A stretch of 64,000 bases of DNA. Source: Celeribacter baekdonensis B30 (lineage in GTDB: Bacteria > Pseudomonadota > Alphaproteobacteria > Rhodobacterales > Rhodobacteraceae). The stretch is taken from contig NZ_AMRK01000010.1 of the NCBI RefSeq assembly GCF_000299875.1, positions 1 through 64,000 of the forward strand, given 5' to 3'. A model generated the notes under the pieces. That model saw only the letters and a list, made by a program, of their open reading frames with translations, was not told the DNA's origin and did no database searches. The position numbers were made by a program, and so were the translations under genes. This document shows, in pieces, positions 33,351 to 42,448 of this stretch (within the stretch, counting starts at the first letter, position 1; each line of letters opens with the position of its first letter).

Positions 33351-34409
33351 TTATGACTGCGGGGCCTCGCCATGCCAGGCGCGCGTCAACATCGCGCTCA
33401 AAGCCGCCTCTTCGAGCGGACGAGGATTGGCATAGGGGCTTTTCAGCGCCACCTGCGCCGCTTTGCCGATCCCACTTTCGGGCATCCCCAGATCGGACAG
33501 CGCGCGTGGCGCCCCCAAACGACCGGACAGATCAAAAATTGCCTGTGCCGGATCGGCCCCAAGCACAGATGTCAAACGCGCCATCACCGGAGCAATCGCC
33601 GGGGCGTTATAGGCAAGCGAATGCGGCAACATGACCGTATGCGTTTCGGCATGGGGCAAATCAAAACTGCCACCCAGCGTGTGGCAAATCTTGTGGTGCA
33701 GAGACATCGCCGCGCTATCAAGACAAAGACCGCAGAGCCACGAACCGTAGAACAATTGAGCGCGGATATCGGCGTCTCGCGGCGCATCCGCGAGCTTTGG
33801 CAGCGCCTCGGCCAAAACGCCGATGGCCTCCAGCGCCATGAGGTCGCTGACCGGATTGGCATCCGGGGCATAAAGTGCCTCAACCGCGTGGGCCATGGCG
33901 TTTATCCCCGAAAGCCCCGAAAGCCCGACCGGCAGCCCCAGCGTCAAATCGACATCATAAATCACCGTATCGGGACGGATTTTGGCATCGCGACGGGTCA
34001 CTTTCTGACCACCATCGGTTTCGCCCAAAATGTCGGTCATCTCAGAACCGGAATAGGTCGTCGGCAGGCTGATGTGTGCACAGCCTTGGCGCACCGCAAG
34101 CGCTTTGCCCAAACCGATGGTCGACCCGCCGCCGATGGAGACAACCCCATCCGCGCTGCTCTTTTCATAGCTGCGCAGCGCCTCTTTGGTGACCTCTATC
34201 GGCGTGTGCATGGCAGCACCGGAAAACTGCGACCAGTTCCGCCCCATGAGCCCCTCAGTCAGATCATCGACGGCGTTTTCTTGATGTGGTGTGGTCAAAA
34301 TCAGCGGATGCGTGATCCCCAACCGATCGAGTTCATCCCCAAGAGATCGGCGCGCGCCCGACGCAAAAAGGACACGGCGCGGATGAGACAGATAGGTGAA
34401 GTCTTTCAT
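33351..34409 (-). CDS. Maleylacetate reductase (iron-containing alcohol dehydrogenase family)
   Basis: A 352-residue enzyme reducing maleylacetate to 3-oxoadipate with NAD(P)H. It opens with FTYLSHPRRVLFASGARRSLGDEL and carries the nucleotide loop SIGGGSTIGLGKALA. The family signature LPTTYSGSEMTDILGETDGGQK and the His-rich metal-site region (MSLHHKICHTLGGSF; PHAETHTVMLPH) follow. First gene of a two-gene operon with the intradiol dioxygenase. It links ring cleavage to the 3-oxoadipate pathway. Confidence 0.92.
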   Translation of the reverse strand: MKDFTYLSHPRRVLFASGARRSLGDELDRLGITHPLILTTPHQENAVDDLTEGLMGRNWSQFSGAAMHTPIEVTKEALRSYEKSSADGVVSIGGGSTIGLGKALAVRQGCAHISLPTTYSGSEMTDILGETDGGQKVTRRDAKIRPDTVIYDVDLTLGLPVGLSGLSGINAMAHAVEALYAPDANPVSDLMALEAIGVLAEALPKLADAPRDADIRAQLFYGSWLCGLCLDSAAMSLHHKICHTLGGSFDLPHAETHTVMLPHSLAYNAPAIAPVMARLTSVLGADPAQAIFDLSGRLGAPRALSDLGMPESGIGKAAQVALKSPYANPRPLEEAALSAMLTRAWHGEAPQS

Positions 34410-34449
34410 GGATTTTCAAACTCTCAGGACGGCAAGTGCACAGAAAAAT

Positions 34450-34480
34450 GCGGCGGGCCTCTTGCCGGACGACCCGCCGC
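34450..34480 (-). terminator. Intrinsic terminator after TRAP operon
   Basis: GCGGCGGG (34450-34457) pairs with CCCGCCGC (34473-34480). On the minus strand the stem is followed by ATTTTTC. It lies 17 bases past the dctM stop and separates the TRAP operon from the maleylacetate reductase operon. Confidence 0.8.
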
Positions 34481-34496
34481 AGTTGGTGTGAGCGCA

Positions 34497-35798
34497 CTAC
34501 ATCATGTTGGGAACGAACAAGACGAGCGCCGGAAACGCGAGGATCAAGATCACGCGCAACACATCCACCAAAAGGAAAGGCCCAAGACCGCGAAAGATCG
34601 TGCTGAGCTGCACGTCTTTGACCACGGATTTGAGGACGAAAGCGTTTAGGCCAACGGGCGGGGTGATATAGCTCACCTCAGTGACGATCACGACATAGAT
34701 GCCAAACCAAATCAGATCGAACCCTTGCGCAGCGACGATGGGATAAAAGATCGGGACGGTGAGCGTGATCATCGACAGGCCCTCAAGGACACAGCCAAGG
34801 ATCAGGTAAATCACCGTGATGATCCCAATCACCGCCAAAGGGTGATCGCCCACGGAGGTGACCAAGACCTGAATGTCGCGGCTCATCCCGGACAGGTTGA
34901 CGTAGTTGGCGAATGTGAGCGCGCCAAACAGGATGAAGAACATCATCGCTGTGGTTTTGGCCGTCTCATAAAGGGTGACAAGCGTTTTGGTCACGGTCAG
35001 GCGCCCTTGCAACAGCACCAAAAGGAACGCACCCCCAGCCCCCATACCGGCACTTTCCGTTGGGGTGAACACGCCAAAATAAATGCCACCCATGACAAAG
35101 GCAAACAGCCCAAGCGCCCCGGCCACCCCTTTGAGGGCGATGACGCGATCCTTAAGCGGAAGCTTGGCCTCAATCGGCAAATCAAACTTGCCAAAATGGA
35201 CCGAAATCCGAACCGCAAGCGCATATAGGATCACCCCCAAAATGCCCGGAAGGATGCCCGCAAGGAACAGCTTGCCAATGTCTTGCTGGGTCATGATGCC
35301 GTAAAACACCAAGATCACGGACGGCGGAATCAGGATGCCCAAGGTGCCCCCCGCCGCGATGGAGGCGGTCGAAAGACTGTCCGGGTAACCAAATTTACGC
35401 ATGTTCGGCAGGGCGATTTTTGCCATGGTCGACGCGGTCGCCAAGGACGATCCGCAGACCGACGAAAACCCGCCACAGGCCACAACGGTCGCCACGGCCA
35501 GCCCGCCCTTGCGATGCCGAAGCCATGCGTAAGCCGCAGAATAGAGATCGCGCGCGATGCCCGATTGCACCACGAAATTCCCCATCATCAAAAACAGCGG
35601 CAGAATCGACAGCGAATAGCTGCGGCTGTGTTCGAAATAGGTTTGCCCCAAAAGCGAAAAAGACGGGGACCAGCCAATGATGGCCGCCGTGCCCGCCGTG
35701 CCGATCAGAGCCAAGGCAAAGGAAATCGGAACGCCAAGAAACAACAGGATAAAGAGGACAAGCGTCCCGAATTCCCAATAGGCCATAAGTTGAGCCAT
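34497..35798 (-). CDS. TRAP transporter large permease (DctM family)
   Basis: A 433-residue permease with about 12 helices. Family features are FGTLVLFILLFLGVPISFALALIG, GSSLATASTMAKIALPNMRKFGY, GTLGILIPPSVILVFYGIMT and the C-terminal TPPVGLNAFVLKSV. Two ATGs (35801 and 35798) overlap or follow the dctQ stop; GGAGG is seven bases from the second. It imports the ligand of the DctP-type protein with sodium. Last gene of dctPQM beside the iac cluster. Confidence 0.93.
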   Translation of the reverse strand: MAQLMAYWEFGTLVLFILLFLGVPISFALALIGTAGTAAIIGWSPSFSLLGQTYFEHSRSYSLSILPLFLMMGNFVVQSGIARDLYSAAYAWLRHRKGGLAVATVVACGGFSSVCGSSLATASTMAKIALPNMRKFGYPDSLSTASIAAGGTLGILIPPSVILVFYGIMTQQDIGKLFLAGILPGILGVILYALAVRISVHFGKFDLPIEAKLPLKDRVIALKGVAGALGLFAFVMGGIYFGVFTPTESAGMGAGGAFLLVLLQGRLTVTKTLVTLYETAKTTAMMFFILFGALTFANYVNLSGMSRDIQVLVTSVGDHPLAVIGIITVIYLILGCVLEGLSMITLTVPIFYPIVAAQGFDLIWFGIYVVIVTEVSYITPPVGLNAFVLKSVVKDVQLSTIFRGLGPFLLVDVLRVILILAFPALVLFVPNMM

Positions 35799-35800
35799 CA

Positions 35801-36322
35801 TCAGGCCTCCTTTTTCGGGCGATAAAAGACTTCGGCTAGGGTGAGTGCCACCGCGACCCAAGTGAGCGAAGAGGCAAGATACCCGATGGGGGCCACGGGC
35901 AGTTCCAATGTCGCAGTGGTGCCGCCATAGCTGGCGACCTGAGCCGCAGTGATCCAAAGACGCCAGGCAATGACGCCAAGCACACCCGCCGACATCAGCA
36001 AAATCACAGGTTCACGCAGCCGATTGATCCAATCCGGCAGGCGGTCAATAAAGAGATCGACCGTCACATGTTCCCGGTCAAGGCTCGCCGCCGGGAGACC
36101 CAAAAAAATGATCGCGGCCAAGAGCATTTCGGTCAGTTCCGTCGACCCCGGCACCGGCGCATTCACCAAATAGCGCCCCAACACGTCGAAGACGGTCAAG
36201 CCCATCATCAGGATCAACAGCACGGCGCAAAGCCAAGCAATCACATGGTGAAAAGGTCGGGCCACCGCGCGCGGCAGCCCATCCTCGTGATGCCCGGCAA
36301 TGAGTTCGGACAGGTTCATCAT
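35801..36322 (-). CDS. TRAP transporter small permease (DctQ family)
   Basis: A 173-residue four-helix membrane protein (VIAWLCAVLLILMMGLTVFDVLGRY; ELTEMLLAAIIFLGLPAASLDREHVTVDLF, a DctQ signature). Its ATG overlaps the stop of the binding-protein gene (ATGATGA) and its stop overlaps dctM, so all three are coupled. Confidence 0.92.
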   Translation of the reverse strand: MMNLSELIAGHHEDGLPRAVARPFHHVIAWLCAVLLILMMGLTVFDVLGRYLVNAPVPGSTELTEMLLAAIIFLGLPAASLDREHVTVDLFIDRLPDWINRLREPVILLMSAGVLGVIAWRLWITAAQVASYGGTTATLELPVAPIGYLASSLTWVAVALTLAEVFYRPKKEA

Positions 36323-37341
36323 TTTTCAGACTCGATTTTAGCGATCTCGGACAGCATCATGTCATAGGCCGCTTGACCATCGACACCCGCTTCTGTGATC
36401 TGCGCGATCCGCTCTTCCACAATCGGCGCAAGACGGGTCTTGAGCGCGGCTACCTCCTCGTCAGAGGCAGCTTTGATGGTGATTTTTCCCTCCATCTCAG
36501 CCCGACCCTTGGCGTCGGCAGCATTCCACATTTCGCCCGCACGACGCGCGAAAGCTTCGCCCAAAAGAGGTTCGATGAGGGCCTGGTCCTCAGCCGAAAT
36601 GCTGTTCCATTTGGCTTCATTCATGACCACGAACATGGCGGAATTATAAAGCCCGCCTTTCACGGTGTAGCCATAGTCCAAGATGTCTTCGAGGCTAAAA
36701 AAGGTTACTGTTTCAAAGGGAAAGAAAATCCCGTCCGCGACACCTTGGCTCAAAAGCTCATAGGCTTTGGACGACGGGCCTTCGACCGGAACCGCCCCCA
36801 GATTGGTCGCAATGTCATGCGCCATAGTGGACCCGATACGGATTTTTTGACCCGACACATCTTCTGCGGTCTCAATGGGTTTGCGCGAGAAAATCTCGCC
36901 AGGGCCATGGGTGAACACGGTCAAAACCTTAACGCCGTCGTATTCGCCCGCGTCTTTCAGCATCGCGTCTTGAACCCTCCAAAAGGCAACAGACGTGGCC
37001 ACGGCATCATCGGAAAGGAACGGCATCTCCCCCAAAACGGAGGTCTTAAACCGACCCGGCGTGTAGCCATGCACCGAATACGTGATGTCGGCGATGCCGT
37101 TTTTGGCCAAATCAAACGCCGCGGGGGGCGGGCCAAGCGGAGCGGGCAAGATGTTGATTTTAACGCGACCTTCGGTGACTTTTTCAATGTCCGACGCCCA
37201 TGGCACGAACAACTCCGCCACTTGCGGATGGGTCGGGGGCAGCCAGCTGTTCATGGTGAGAACCGTGTCGGCAAACGCCGCGCCAGAGAAGAGTGCGATG
37301 GTTGTCGCCGTGGCGGCGATCTTTTTAAGTTTCATGTTCAT
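36319..37341 (-). CDS. TRAP transporter substrate-binding protein (DctP family)
   Basis: About 340 residues with signal peptide MNMKLKKIAATATTIALFSGAAFA, then the DctP fold: TLTMNSW-like TVLTMNSWLPPTHP, RVKINILP, the conserved Arg region GQKIRIGSTMAHDI and KYELLSQG-like AYELLSQGVADG. Start set at the ATG at 37341 after AGGGA; a GTG at 37347 is possible. Divergent from iacR, so probably under the same control and likely to import indoleacetate or a related aromatic acid (inference). Confidence 0.9.
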   Translation of the reverse strand: MNMKLKKIAATATTIALFSGAAFADTVLTMNSWLPPTHPQVAELFVPWASDIEKVTEGRVKINILPAPLGPPPAAFDLAKNGIADITYSVHGYTPGRFKTSVLGEMPFLSDDAVATSVAFWRVQDAMLKDAGEYDGVKVLTVFTHGPGEIFSRKPIETAEDVSGQKIRIGSTMAHDIATNLGAVPVEGPSSKAYELLSQGVADGIFFPFETVTFFSLEDILDYGYTVKGGLYNSAMFVVMNEAKWNSISAEDQALIEPLLGEAFARRAGEMWNAADAKGRAEMEGKITIKAASDEEVAALKTRLAPIVEERIAQITEAGVDGQAAYDMMLSEIAKIESEK

Positions 37342-37487
37342 TTTCACATTCCCTATTGGTGCATTTTGATGGTATGACGCCCTTCGCGGGGAGTTCTTTA
37401 GTTATTGGAAAAATCACCGCATCATACTGATACATATGTGTTATTCTATAATCCACGCGACGAAAACGGGACTTGGAGAGACCGATA
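37342..37487. promoter_or_regulatory. Divergent promoter, TRAP operon / iacR
   Basis: 146-base region. AT-rich around 37398-37455, including ACATATGT (an eight-base palindrome at about 37431-37438), a plausible MarR-type operator core. GGAGAG before the ATG at 37488 is the iacR ribosome site. Confidence 0.4.
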
Positions 37488-37958
37488 ATGACAAAAATAG
37501 CGCCCCCCGAAGAGTCCCAAAAACCCGATCATTTCCGTGATACATGGCCCTATTTTTGGATCAACCGGGTCAACGCCTTTTACACGCGCGCACTCGAAAG
37601 ACGGCTCAAACCCCTGGGTGTCGATGCGCCACGCTGGCGCGTTCTGATCTCGCTGTACCAACAGGACTACATGTCGGTCTCCGAGGTTGCGGATTTTTCC
37701 ACCCTCAAACTCAACACCACCACAAAGATCGTTCAGCGCATGATCGTCGATGGTTTGGTTGAGACCCGCGTGCGCCCCACGGACGGGCGCGTGACCGAAG
37801 TCTGCCTGACCGAAAAGGGTGATGATCTGCGCGCCAAGGCGCTCAATGAGGTTTACCGCATTCGCGACGAAAGTTTTCACAACGTCACGCCCGCAGAGAT
37901 CAAAACCCTGAACACCATCCTTGAAAAGATCACAACGGATCTCGGCCGGATTATCTGA
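37488..37958 (+). CDS. iacR: MarR-family regulator of the iac cluster
   Basis: A 156-residue winged-helix regulator: N-terminal dimerisation helix (WINRVNAFYTRALERRL), HTH SVSEVADFSTLKLNTTTKIVQRM, wing GLVETRVRPTDGRVTEVCLTEKG, C-terminal helix. MarR proteins of this kind (IacR) repress indoleacetate degradation genes in Pseudomonas and Burkholderiales until substrate binds. It lies between the TRAP operon (divergent) and iacG (convergent, 14 bases apart). Start at 37488 is favoured by GGAG upstream. Confidence 0.85.
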   Translation: MTKIAPPEESQKPDHFRDTWPYFWINRVNAFYTRALERRLKPLGVDAPRWRVLISLYQQDYMSVSEVADFSTLKLNTTTKIVQRMIVDGLVETRVRPTDGRVTEVCLTEKGDDLRAKALNEVYRIRDESFHNVTPAEIKTLNTILEKITTDLGRII

Positions 37959-37972
37959 GTTCAAGGTGAGGT

Positions 37973-38476
37973 TCACGCCTGCTCCTCCGCCACAAGATGA
38001 TGGAAATCCCGGCTAAACCACACCAGCCCATGACGCGCTTTGGCGCTCATGCGGACCTCTTCGACCTGACAGAAAAACACCGAATGCGTGCCCTCTTCTT
38101 GGCGGCCGGTGATGCGGCAATCGAACGCGACATTGGCATCCGTCAGCATCGGCGCGCCGGTAGGACCCGCCTCCCAATCGCCAAAGGAAAACCGGTCCAC
38201 GCCTTCGACAAAGCGGGCGAAAATGCCCGAAAGCTCTTGGTGTTCGGCAGCCAAAACATTGACCGCAAGCACGCCGTTTTCCACGAATTTATCATGGGCA
38301 AATGCGCGGGTGTTGATGCAGACTAACAGCGTCGGCGGATTGTCCGTGACGGAGCACACAGCCGAAGCGGTGATGCCATGCTTACCCGCCGGGCCGTCGG
38401 TGGTGATCAGGTTCACAGCGGCACCAAGGCGGCTCATGCCTTCGCGAAAATCCTGTTGGGTTTGAGTCAAATCCAT
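37973..38476 (-). CDS. iacG: Flavin reductase
   Basis: A 167-residue flavin reductase (HpaC-like) starting MDLTQTQQDFREGMSRLGAAVNLITTDGPAG, with FMN-binding TASAVCSVTDNPPTLLVCIN and the NAD-site region near the C-terminus (ARHGLVWFSRDFHHL). Of three consecutive ATGs (38482, 38479, 38476) the last is best spaced from AAGGGG. It would supply reduced flavin to the IacA monooxygenase. Last gene of the iacHABCDEFG run, 10 bases after iacF. Confidence 0.88.
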   Translation of the reverse strand: MDLTQTQQDFREGMSRLGAAVNLITTDGPAGKHGITASAVCSVTDNPPTLLVCINTRAFAHDKFVENGVLAVNVLAAEHQELSGIFARFVEGVDRFSFGDWEAGPTGAPMLTDANVAFDCRITGRQEEGTHSVFFCQVEEVRMSAKARHGLVWFSRDFHHLVAEEQA

Positions 38477-38486
38477 CATCATCCCC

Positions 38487-39452
38487 TTAAATATCCAGCA
38501 CCAGTTTTGGACCTTTGGCCCGCGAGCAACAGACGCACATCACGTCGCCATCTTCGCGTTCCTCTTCGGTCAAAAACTGATCGCGGTGATCAATCTCGCC
38601 CTCAAGAACATCCGTCAGACAGGTGCCACAAACACCCTCTTCGCATTTGACTTCGACCTTGATGCCCGCACGCGCCAGAGCTTTGGCGATGGTGTCATCG
38701 GACCCGACGGTCAGCGTCACGCCACTTTCGCGGCACTCGACTTCAAAGCTATCGCCCGAGAGGTCCACATCCGCCGAGAAATATTCGCGATGCACATTGG
38801 CACTGGCATGGCCGGCGGCTTCCGCCGTTTCGATGACCCAATCCATGAACCCTTGCGGGCCACAGACATAAAGATGGGTCGCCGCAGACGGCGCGGGAAG
38901 ATCACGCGTGAGATCAAGCCGTTGTGCGGGGTCTTGGTCGTCAAAGTGAAACACCACCTTGTCGGCAAACCCACAGCTCTCAAGCGCGTCGCGAAAGGCC
39001 GTCACATCCGCCGAGCGGGTACAATAATGCAGTGTGAAGTCCTTACCGATGGCGTGCAACCGCTTGGCCATGGCGATCATCGGCGTGATGCCAATGCCCC
39101 CTCCCAAAAGCACGGTGGTCTGGGCCGTTTCATCCAACGGAAAGTGATTGCGCGGACCTTCAACGGTGAACACCGCGCCCTCCACAGCCGTTTCATGGAC
39201 TTTAAGCGAACCACCGCGACTGTTCGGGTCTTTGAGAACCCCGATTTCGTAAAACCCGGTTTCCGCAGGATCGGAGCAGAGCGAATATTGCCGCCACATA
39301 TCGAGGTCAGGCAAATAGAGATCAAGATGCGCACCAGCCGCAAACGGGAGAATGTCCCCGCCGTTTTCCGGCACGAACCGAATGCGGGAAATCCCGCCAC
39401 GGTCATCCATTCGGGCGCTGACCTTTAGCTTTTGTGCGTTGTTTTCGGTCAT
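38487..39452 (-). CDS. iacF: Ferredoxin-NAD(P)H reductase of Rieske oxygenase (PDR/VanB type)
   Basis: About 321 residues. The FAD/FMN-binding domain (RQYSLCSDPAETGFYEIGV), NAD domain (TTVLLGGGIGITPMIAMAKRL; HLYVCGPQGFMDWV) and C-terminal plant-type 2Fe-2S domain (CEEGVCGTC ... MCVCC) are all visible. It transfers electrons to the IacCD oxygenase. Of two ATGs overlapping the iacE stop, 39452 is better spaced from GAGG. Confidence 0.9.
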   Translation of the reverse strand: MTENNAQKLKVSARMDDRGGISRIRFVPENGGDILPFAAGAHLDLYLPDLDMWRQYSLCSDPAETGFYEIGVLKDPNSRGGSLKVHETAVEGAVFTVEGPRNHFPLDETAQTTVLLGGGIGITPMIAMAKRLHAIGKDFTLHYCTRSADVTAFRDALESCGFADKVVFHFDDQDPAQRLDLTRDLPAPSAATHLYVCGPQGFMDWVIETAEAAGHASANVHREYFSADVDLSGDSFEVECRESGVTLTVGSDDTIAKALARAGIKVEVKCEEGVCGTCLTDVLEGEIDHRDQFLTEEEREDGDVMCVCCSRAKGPKLVLDI

Positions 39453-39454
39453 CA

Positions 39455-40216
39455 TTACCTCACATACAGCCCGCCATTGACGTCCCAACAGGCGCCGTTG
39501 ACAAAGCCCGCATCGGGGCCCGCCAACATGACAACCATCTTGGCAACAAAGTCGGGATCGCCGAGTTTTTTGACCGGGATGCCCGCAATGGCGTTGTCGA
39601 TAGTGTCGCCCAAAACCGCGCGCACCATTGGCGTGTCCATCGGACCCGGCGCGATGGCATTGCAGGTCACGCCAAACGGCGCGAGATCGCGGGCAAAGAT
39701 TTTGGTCAGCGTCAGGATCGCACCTTTGGAGGCGGCATAATGCGCGCCCGTGGCGGTGCCGCCGTTTTGACCGGCCAAAGAGGCCATATTGATCATACGA
39801 CCGTAGCCTTGCGCTTTGAAATAGCGGCCAAAAATCTGGCAGCCCGCAAAAGTACCGCCAGCGTTTGTCGCCATGACCTCGTTGAAAAATGCGGGATCAA
39901 TGTCGAGCACATTTTGCACAGCGGTGCGCGCGGCGTTGTTGACCAGGACCTCGACCGAGCCATAGCGTTCGATACATTTGTCGAGCACGGTTTGGAAATC
40001 CTCAGGCTTGGAAACATCCAATGTCGCGGTGATCGCGGTGTCCCCAGCAAGGTCCAATTCGGAGGCCAAGGCTTTGGCCTCCTCACCGGGATTTACGTCG
40101 GTAATGATCACACGGTAGCCCGCCTTGTGCAGTGCCCGGACCGCCTGCGCGCCAAAACCACGCGCGCCGCCCGTGACCACTGCGGTCGAGATTTTTTCTG
40201 GAAGAGGCGCGCTCAT
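39455..40216 (-). CDS. iacE: Short-chain dehydrogenase/reductase
   Basis: A 253-residue classical SDR: TAVVTGGARGFGAQAVRAL (cofactor loop), NNAA motif, and catalytic SLAGQNGGTATGAHYAASKGA with the Tyr-x-x-x-Lys as YAASK. In the iac pathway IacE works on an early oxindole-type intermediate. Its ATG overlaps the iacD stop (TGATG), and it overlaps iacF by one base. Confidence 0.88.
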   Translation of the reverse strand: MSAPLPEKISTAVVTGGARGFGAQAVRALHKAGYRVIITDVNPGEEAKALASELDLAGDTAITATLDVSKPEDFQTVLDKCIERYGSVEVLVNNAARTAVQNVLDIDPAFFNEVMATNAGGTFAGCQIFGRYFKAQGYGRMINMASLAGQNGGTATGAHYAASKGAILTLTKIFARDLAPFGVTCNAIAPGPMDTPMVRAVLGDTIDNAIAGIPVKKLGDPDFVAKMVVMLAGPDAGFVNGACWDVNGGLYVR

Positions 40217-40710
40217 CAGAACAGATAGCTGAACGAATTCAGCATCCCATCAGAGTTCAAAAGACGGATGATCTTTTGGTGCAATTTGAACCCGCCCTCG
40301 GTGGATTTGAGAGTGTATGCGATATTGCCCGCCCAAGTACGTTGGCGGCCAAATTTGTCCTCGATCACATGCTCGGCGCAGGTCACGGTGACCAAGTCGC
40401 CTTCTGTGCCCTCGATCCGAAACCGCGACAACGTGCGCACCGTCAAAGCGGGTGGCGCGGACGAGATGGAGAACCCTTGGTGAAAACGACCAATGCGATC
40501 TTTGCGCATTTTGGCGTTGTCATAACACAGGTTGACGCTGTTTTGGAAATCCACCGTGTCGCCGATCGGCATGATGTAGAGGCCGTCATCGGTCCACAGG
40601 TCGAGCCACTCGTCATATTCGCGCGCGTCCAGCATCGCGCCTTCGGCCCAGATGAAAGCTGTGACATCGGCCAACAGGGATTTGGTGTCGATTTTGCTCA
40701 TCTCAGTCAT
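40216..40710 (-). CDS. iacD: Aromatic-ring-hydroxylating dioxygenase, small subunit
   Basis: A 164-residue beta subunit with the cystatin/SnoaL-like fold: AFIWAEGAMLDAREYDEWLDLWTDDGLYIMPI, RIGRFHQGFSIS, TVTCAEHVIEDKFG and the C-terminal FKLHQKIIRLLNSD. The ATG at 40710 overlaps the alpha-subunit stop (ATGA). Structural partner of the Rieske alpha subunit. Confidence 0.9.
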   Translation of the reverse strand: MTEMSKIDTKSLLADVTAFIWAEGAMLDAREYDEWLDLWTDDGLYIMPIGDTVDFQNSVNLCYDNAKMRKDRIGRFHQGFSISSAPPALTVRTLSRFRIEGTEGDLVTVTCAEHVIEDKFGRQRTWAGNIAYTLKSTEGGFKLHQKIIRLLNSDGMLNSFSYLF

Positions 40711-41984
40711 TGTGCCATCAAGCCTTTCCACATTTTGTAAGCGGCACGCATGCCGGTCTCAGCGGAGATGTGACCACGCGGACCATTCGGCCCGTCGACC
40801 TCATCGACCATGCCGCGGTTCACGAGGATCTTGAGGTCTTCGCCGCCTTTGGTGCCGCGCTGAATGCGCTCCCACACTTCGGCGTCATCCGGCGAGCCAA
40901 AGCCCATCGGCCCTTGGAAATGCTCGTGCAGACGAATCCGCGCTTGGTTGGCGGCATCCGGGCCGCCGTCCATGCCGATGGCGATGTGACGAATGTCGGT
41001 TTGCTCAACCGAGATCGGCGTAAGCACACGAAAGAACGCCAAGGAGAAGGACACGTTGGGGAAAAGGTTGAGGTTGAACCCCGCCCCGCCCACGGCGCGG
41101 ACGATTTTCTTGACCTGATCCTCGGGATAGCCTTCGTCACGGATTTCTTGTGCCAGCTCTTCAAAACGGGCCGGGATCGGTGCGCCGAGGTTGGCGTCGA
41201 GGTCTTCAAGCTCCGGGATCATCATCATGATCGAGTGACCATTGCCCAGATCCTCAACCCAGCCTTTGCCCTTGTCGAGAAAGTCGAACATCTCTTCGGT
41301 CTGGCCGTCGAGCGTTTGCATAAAGCTCTTGTGCACGACCGGGAAATGATAGGCGTCGGTGGTGTTTTCCAACTGCACTTTCCAGTTCATCGGCACGGTG
41401 AACTGATGCTCGCCCAACACTTTGACCGGGAAGCCACCGCCCTGTTTCATGAACAGGTCGATGTAGCGACACACGGCCTCGCCCAGAAACTCTTCGAGCG
41501 GTTCCATGTCCTCTTTGAAGGTCGCAAAGACCATGCCGTTGTAGGATTCGGTGCGCAGTTTCAACAGACCATGCTGAGCCTTGTCGAAATCATCGCCGTA
41601 CTGTTCCGGGTAAGGCAGCGCGCGCAAAGAGCCGTCAAGCCCGTAGCCCCAGCCGTGATACGGGCATTGGAACGACGAGGTCTTGCCCTTTTTGACTTCG
41701 CACACGGTGGCGGCCCGGTGACGACACCGGTTGACCATGCAATGGATTTTTCCCTTGCGGTCGCGCACCACGATCACCGGCTCAAGACCGACGTTGGAGA
41801 GTTTGAACGAGCCTTTGTCAGGGAATTCGCTTTCATGTGCGATCCAGACCCAGGTGTTTTTGAAAATCTTTTCCATCTCTTCGTCAAAGAGATCAGGATC
41901 TTCGTACATGGCGGTTCCGACCAGCGCATTCTCTTCGTCGTAGAGTGCGTCAAGGTCACTGAACTTTGGCATATCAAGAGACAT
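40707..41984 (-). CDS. iacC: Aromatic-ring-hydroxylating dioxygenase, large (Rieske) subunit
   Basis: A 425-residue alpha subunit. The Rieske 2Fe-2S site is Cys87-x-His89 and Cys107-x2-His110 (NRCRHR ... QCPYHGWGY). The mononuclear iron site is ENTTDAYHFPVVH with His213 and His218. In iac clusters IacC/IacD carries out the oxygenation leading from the oxindole intermediate towards catechol. GGAG precedes the ATG. Together with IacF it makes a two-component system. Confidence 0.92.
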   Translation of the reverse strand: MSLDMPKFSDLDALYDEENALVGTAMYEDPDLFDEEMEKIFKNTWVWIAHESEFPDKGSFKLSNVGLEPVIVVRDRKGKIHCMVNRCRHRAATVCEVKKGKTSSFQCPYHGWGYGLDGSLRALPYPEQYGDDFDKAQHGLLKLRTESYNGMVFATFKEDMEPLEEFLGEAVCRYIDLFMKQGGGFPVKVLGEHQFTVPMNWKVQLENTTDAYHFPVVHKSFMQTLDGQTEEMFDFLDKGKGWVEDLGNGHSIMMMIPELEDLDANLGAPIPARFEELAQEIRDEGYPEDQVKKIVRAVGGAGFNLNLFPNVSFSLAFFRVLTPISVEQTDIRHIAIGMDGGPDAANQARIRLHEHFQGPMGFGSPDDAEVWERIQRGTKGGEDLKILVNRGMVDEVDGPNGPRGHISAETGMRAAYKMWKGLMAQ

Positions 41985-42039
41985 GTTAGCTCCTTCTCAG
42001 TGGCATCAGGATGGCGTCGAAACCGCGCACCCCGGAAAA

Positions 42040-42402
42040 TTAAAGTTGCGGGATTTCCAAAGCGCGGCCCATGCGCGCCTCGACGGTCATGTATTTCCAA
42101 AGGCGGTCATTGCCCTCACCCACCACGATGGTGCGCAACAGGTTACACGCGGCTTGAACGTCTTCGCGGGTCGGGAAATCACAGAGCATGTACCATGTGA
42201 ATGGAAAGCCAGAGGAAGCCCCCACCATGGTCTGATCGTCGTCAAACGTCCCGACGATTTCGACGCCCTCCATCTGGTCAATGCCGGACATCAACTCTTG
42301 GGTGGCTTTCCAAACCGGGCCGATTTGGTCAAACGGCAGGCTGAAAAATGTCGGATGGTTGTTAAAGCACAACAGAGTGCGGATCGGCTTTTGGTCGCTC
42401 AT
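42040..42402 (-). CDS. iacB: IacB-type small protein
   Basis: A 120-residue protein (MSDQKPIRTLLCFNNHPTFF) of the small family always found between iacA and iacC. The start at 42402 has GAGG upstream; the frame runs to 42435. No catalytic motif is recognisable: beta-alpha pattern, MEGVEIVGTFDDDQTMVGASSG and FTWYMLCDFPTREDVQAAC. Function in the pathway is not settled. Identification relies mainly on position and length. Confidence 0.75.
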   Translation of the reverse strand: MSDQKPIRTLLCFNNHPTFFSLPFDQIGPVWKATQELMSGIDQMEGVEIVGTFDDDQTMVGASSGFPFTWYMLCDFPTREDVQAACNLLRTIVVGEGNDRLWKYMTVEARMGRALEIPQL

Positions 42403-42448
42403 GGGGTCGTCCTCTTTCGGGAATATTTCGTGCAATCAGTTGGGTGTT

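Noticed and set aside
37446-37976. Minus-strand ORF of 176 residues opposite the MarR gene
   Set aside because: Fully antisense to iacR, whose HTH and ribosome site are clear; no family similarity.
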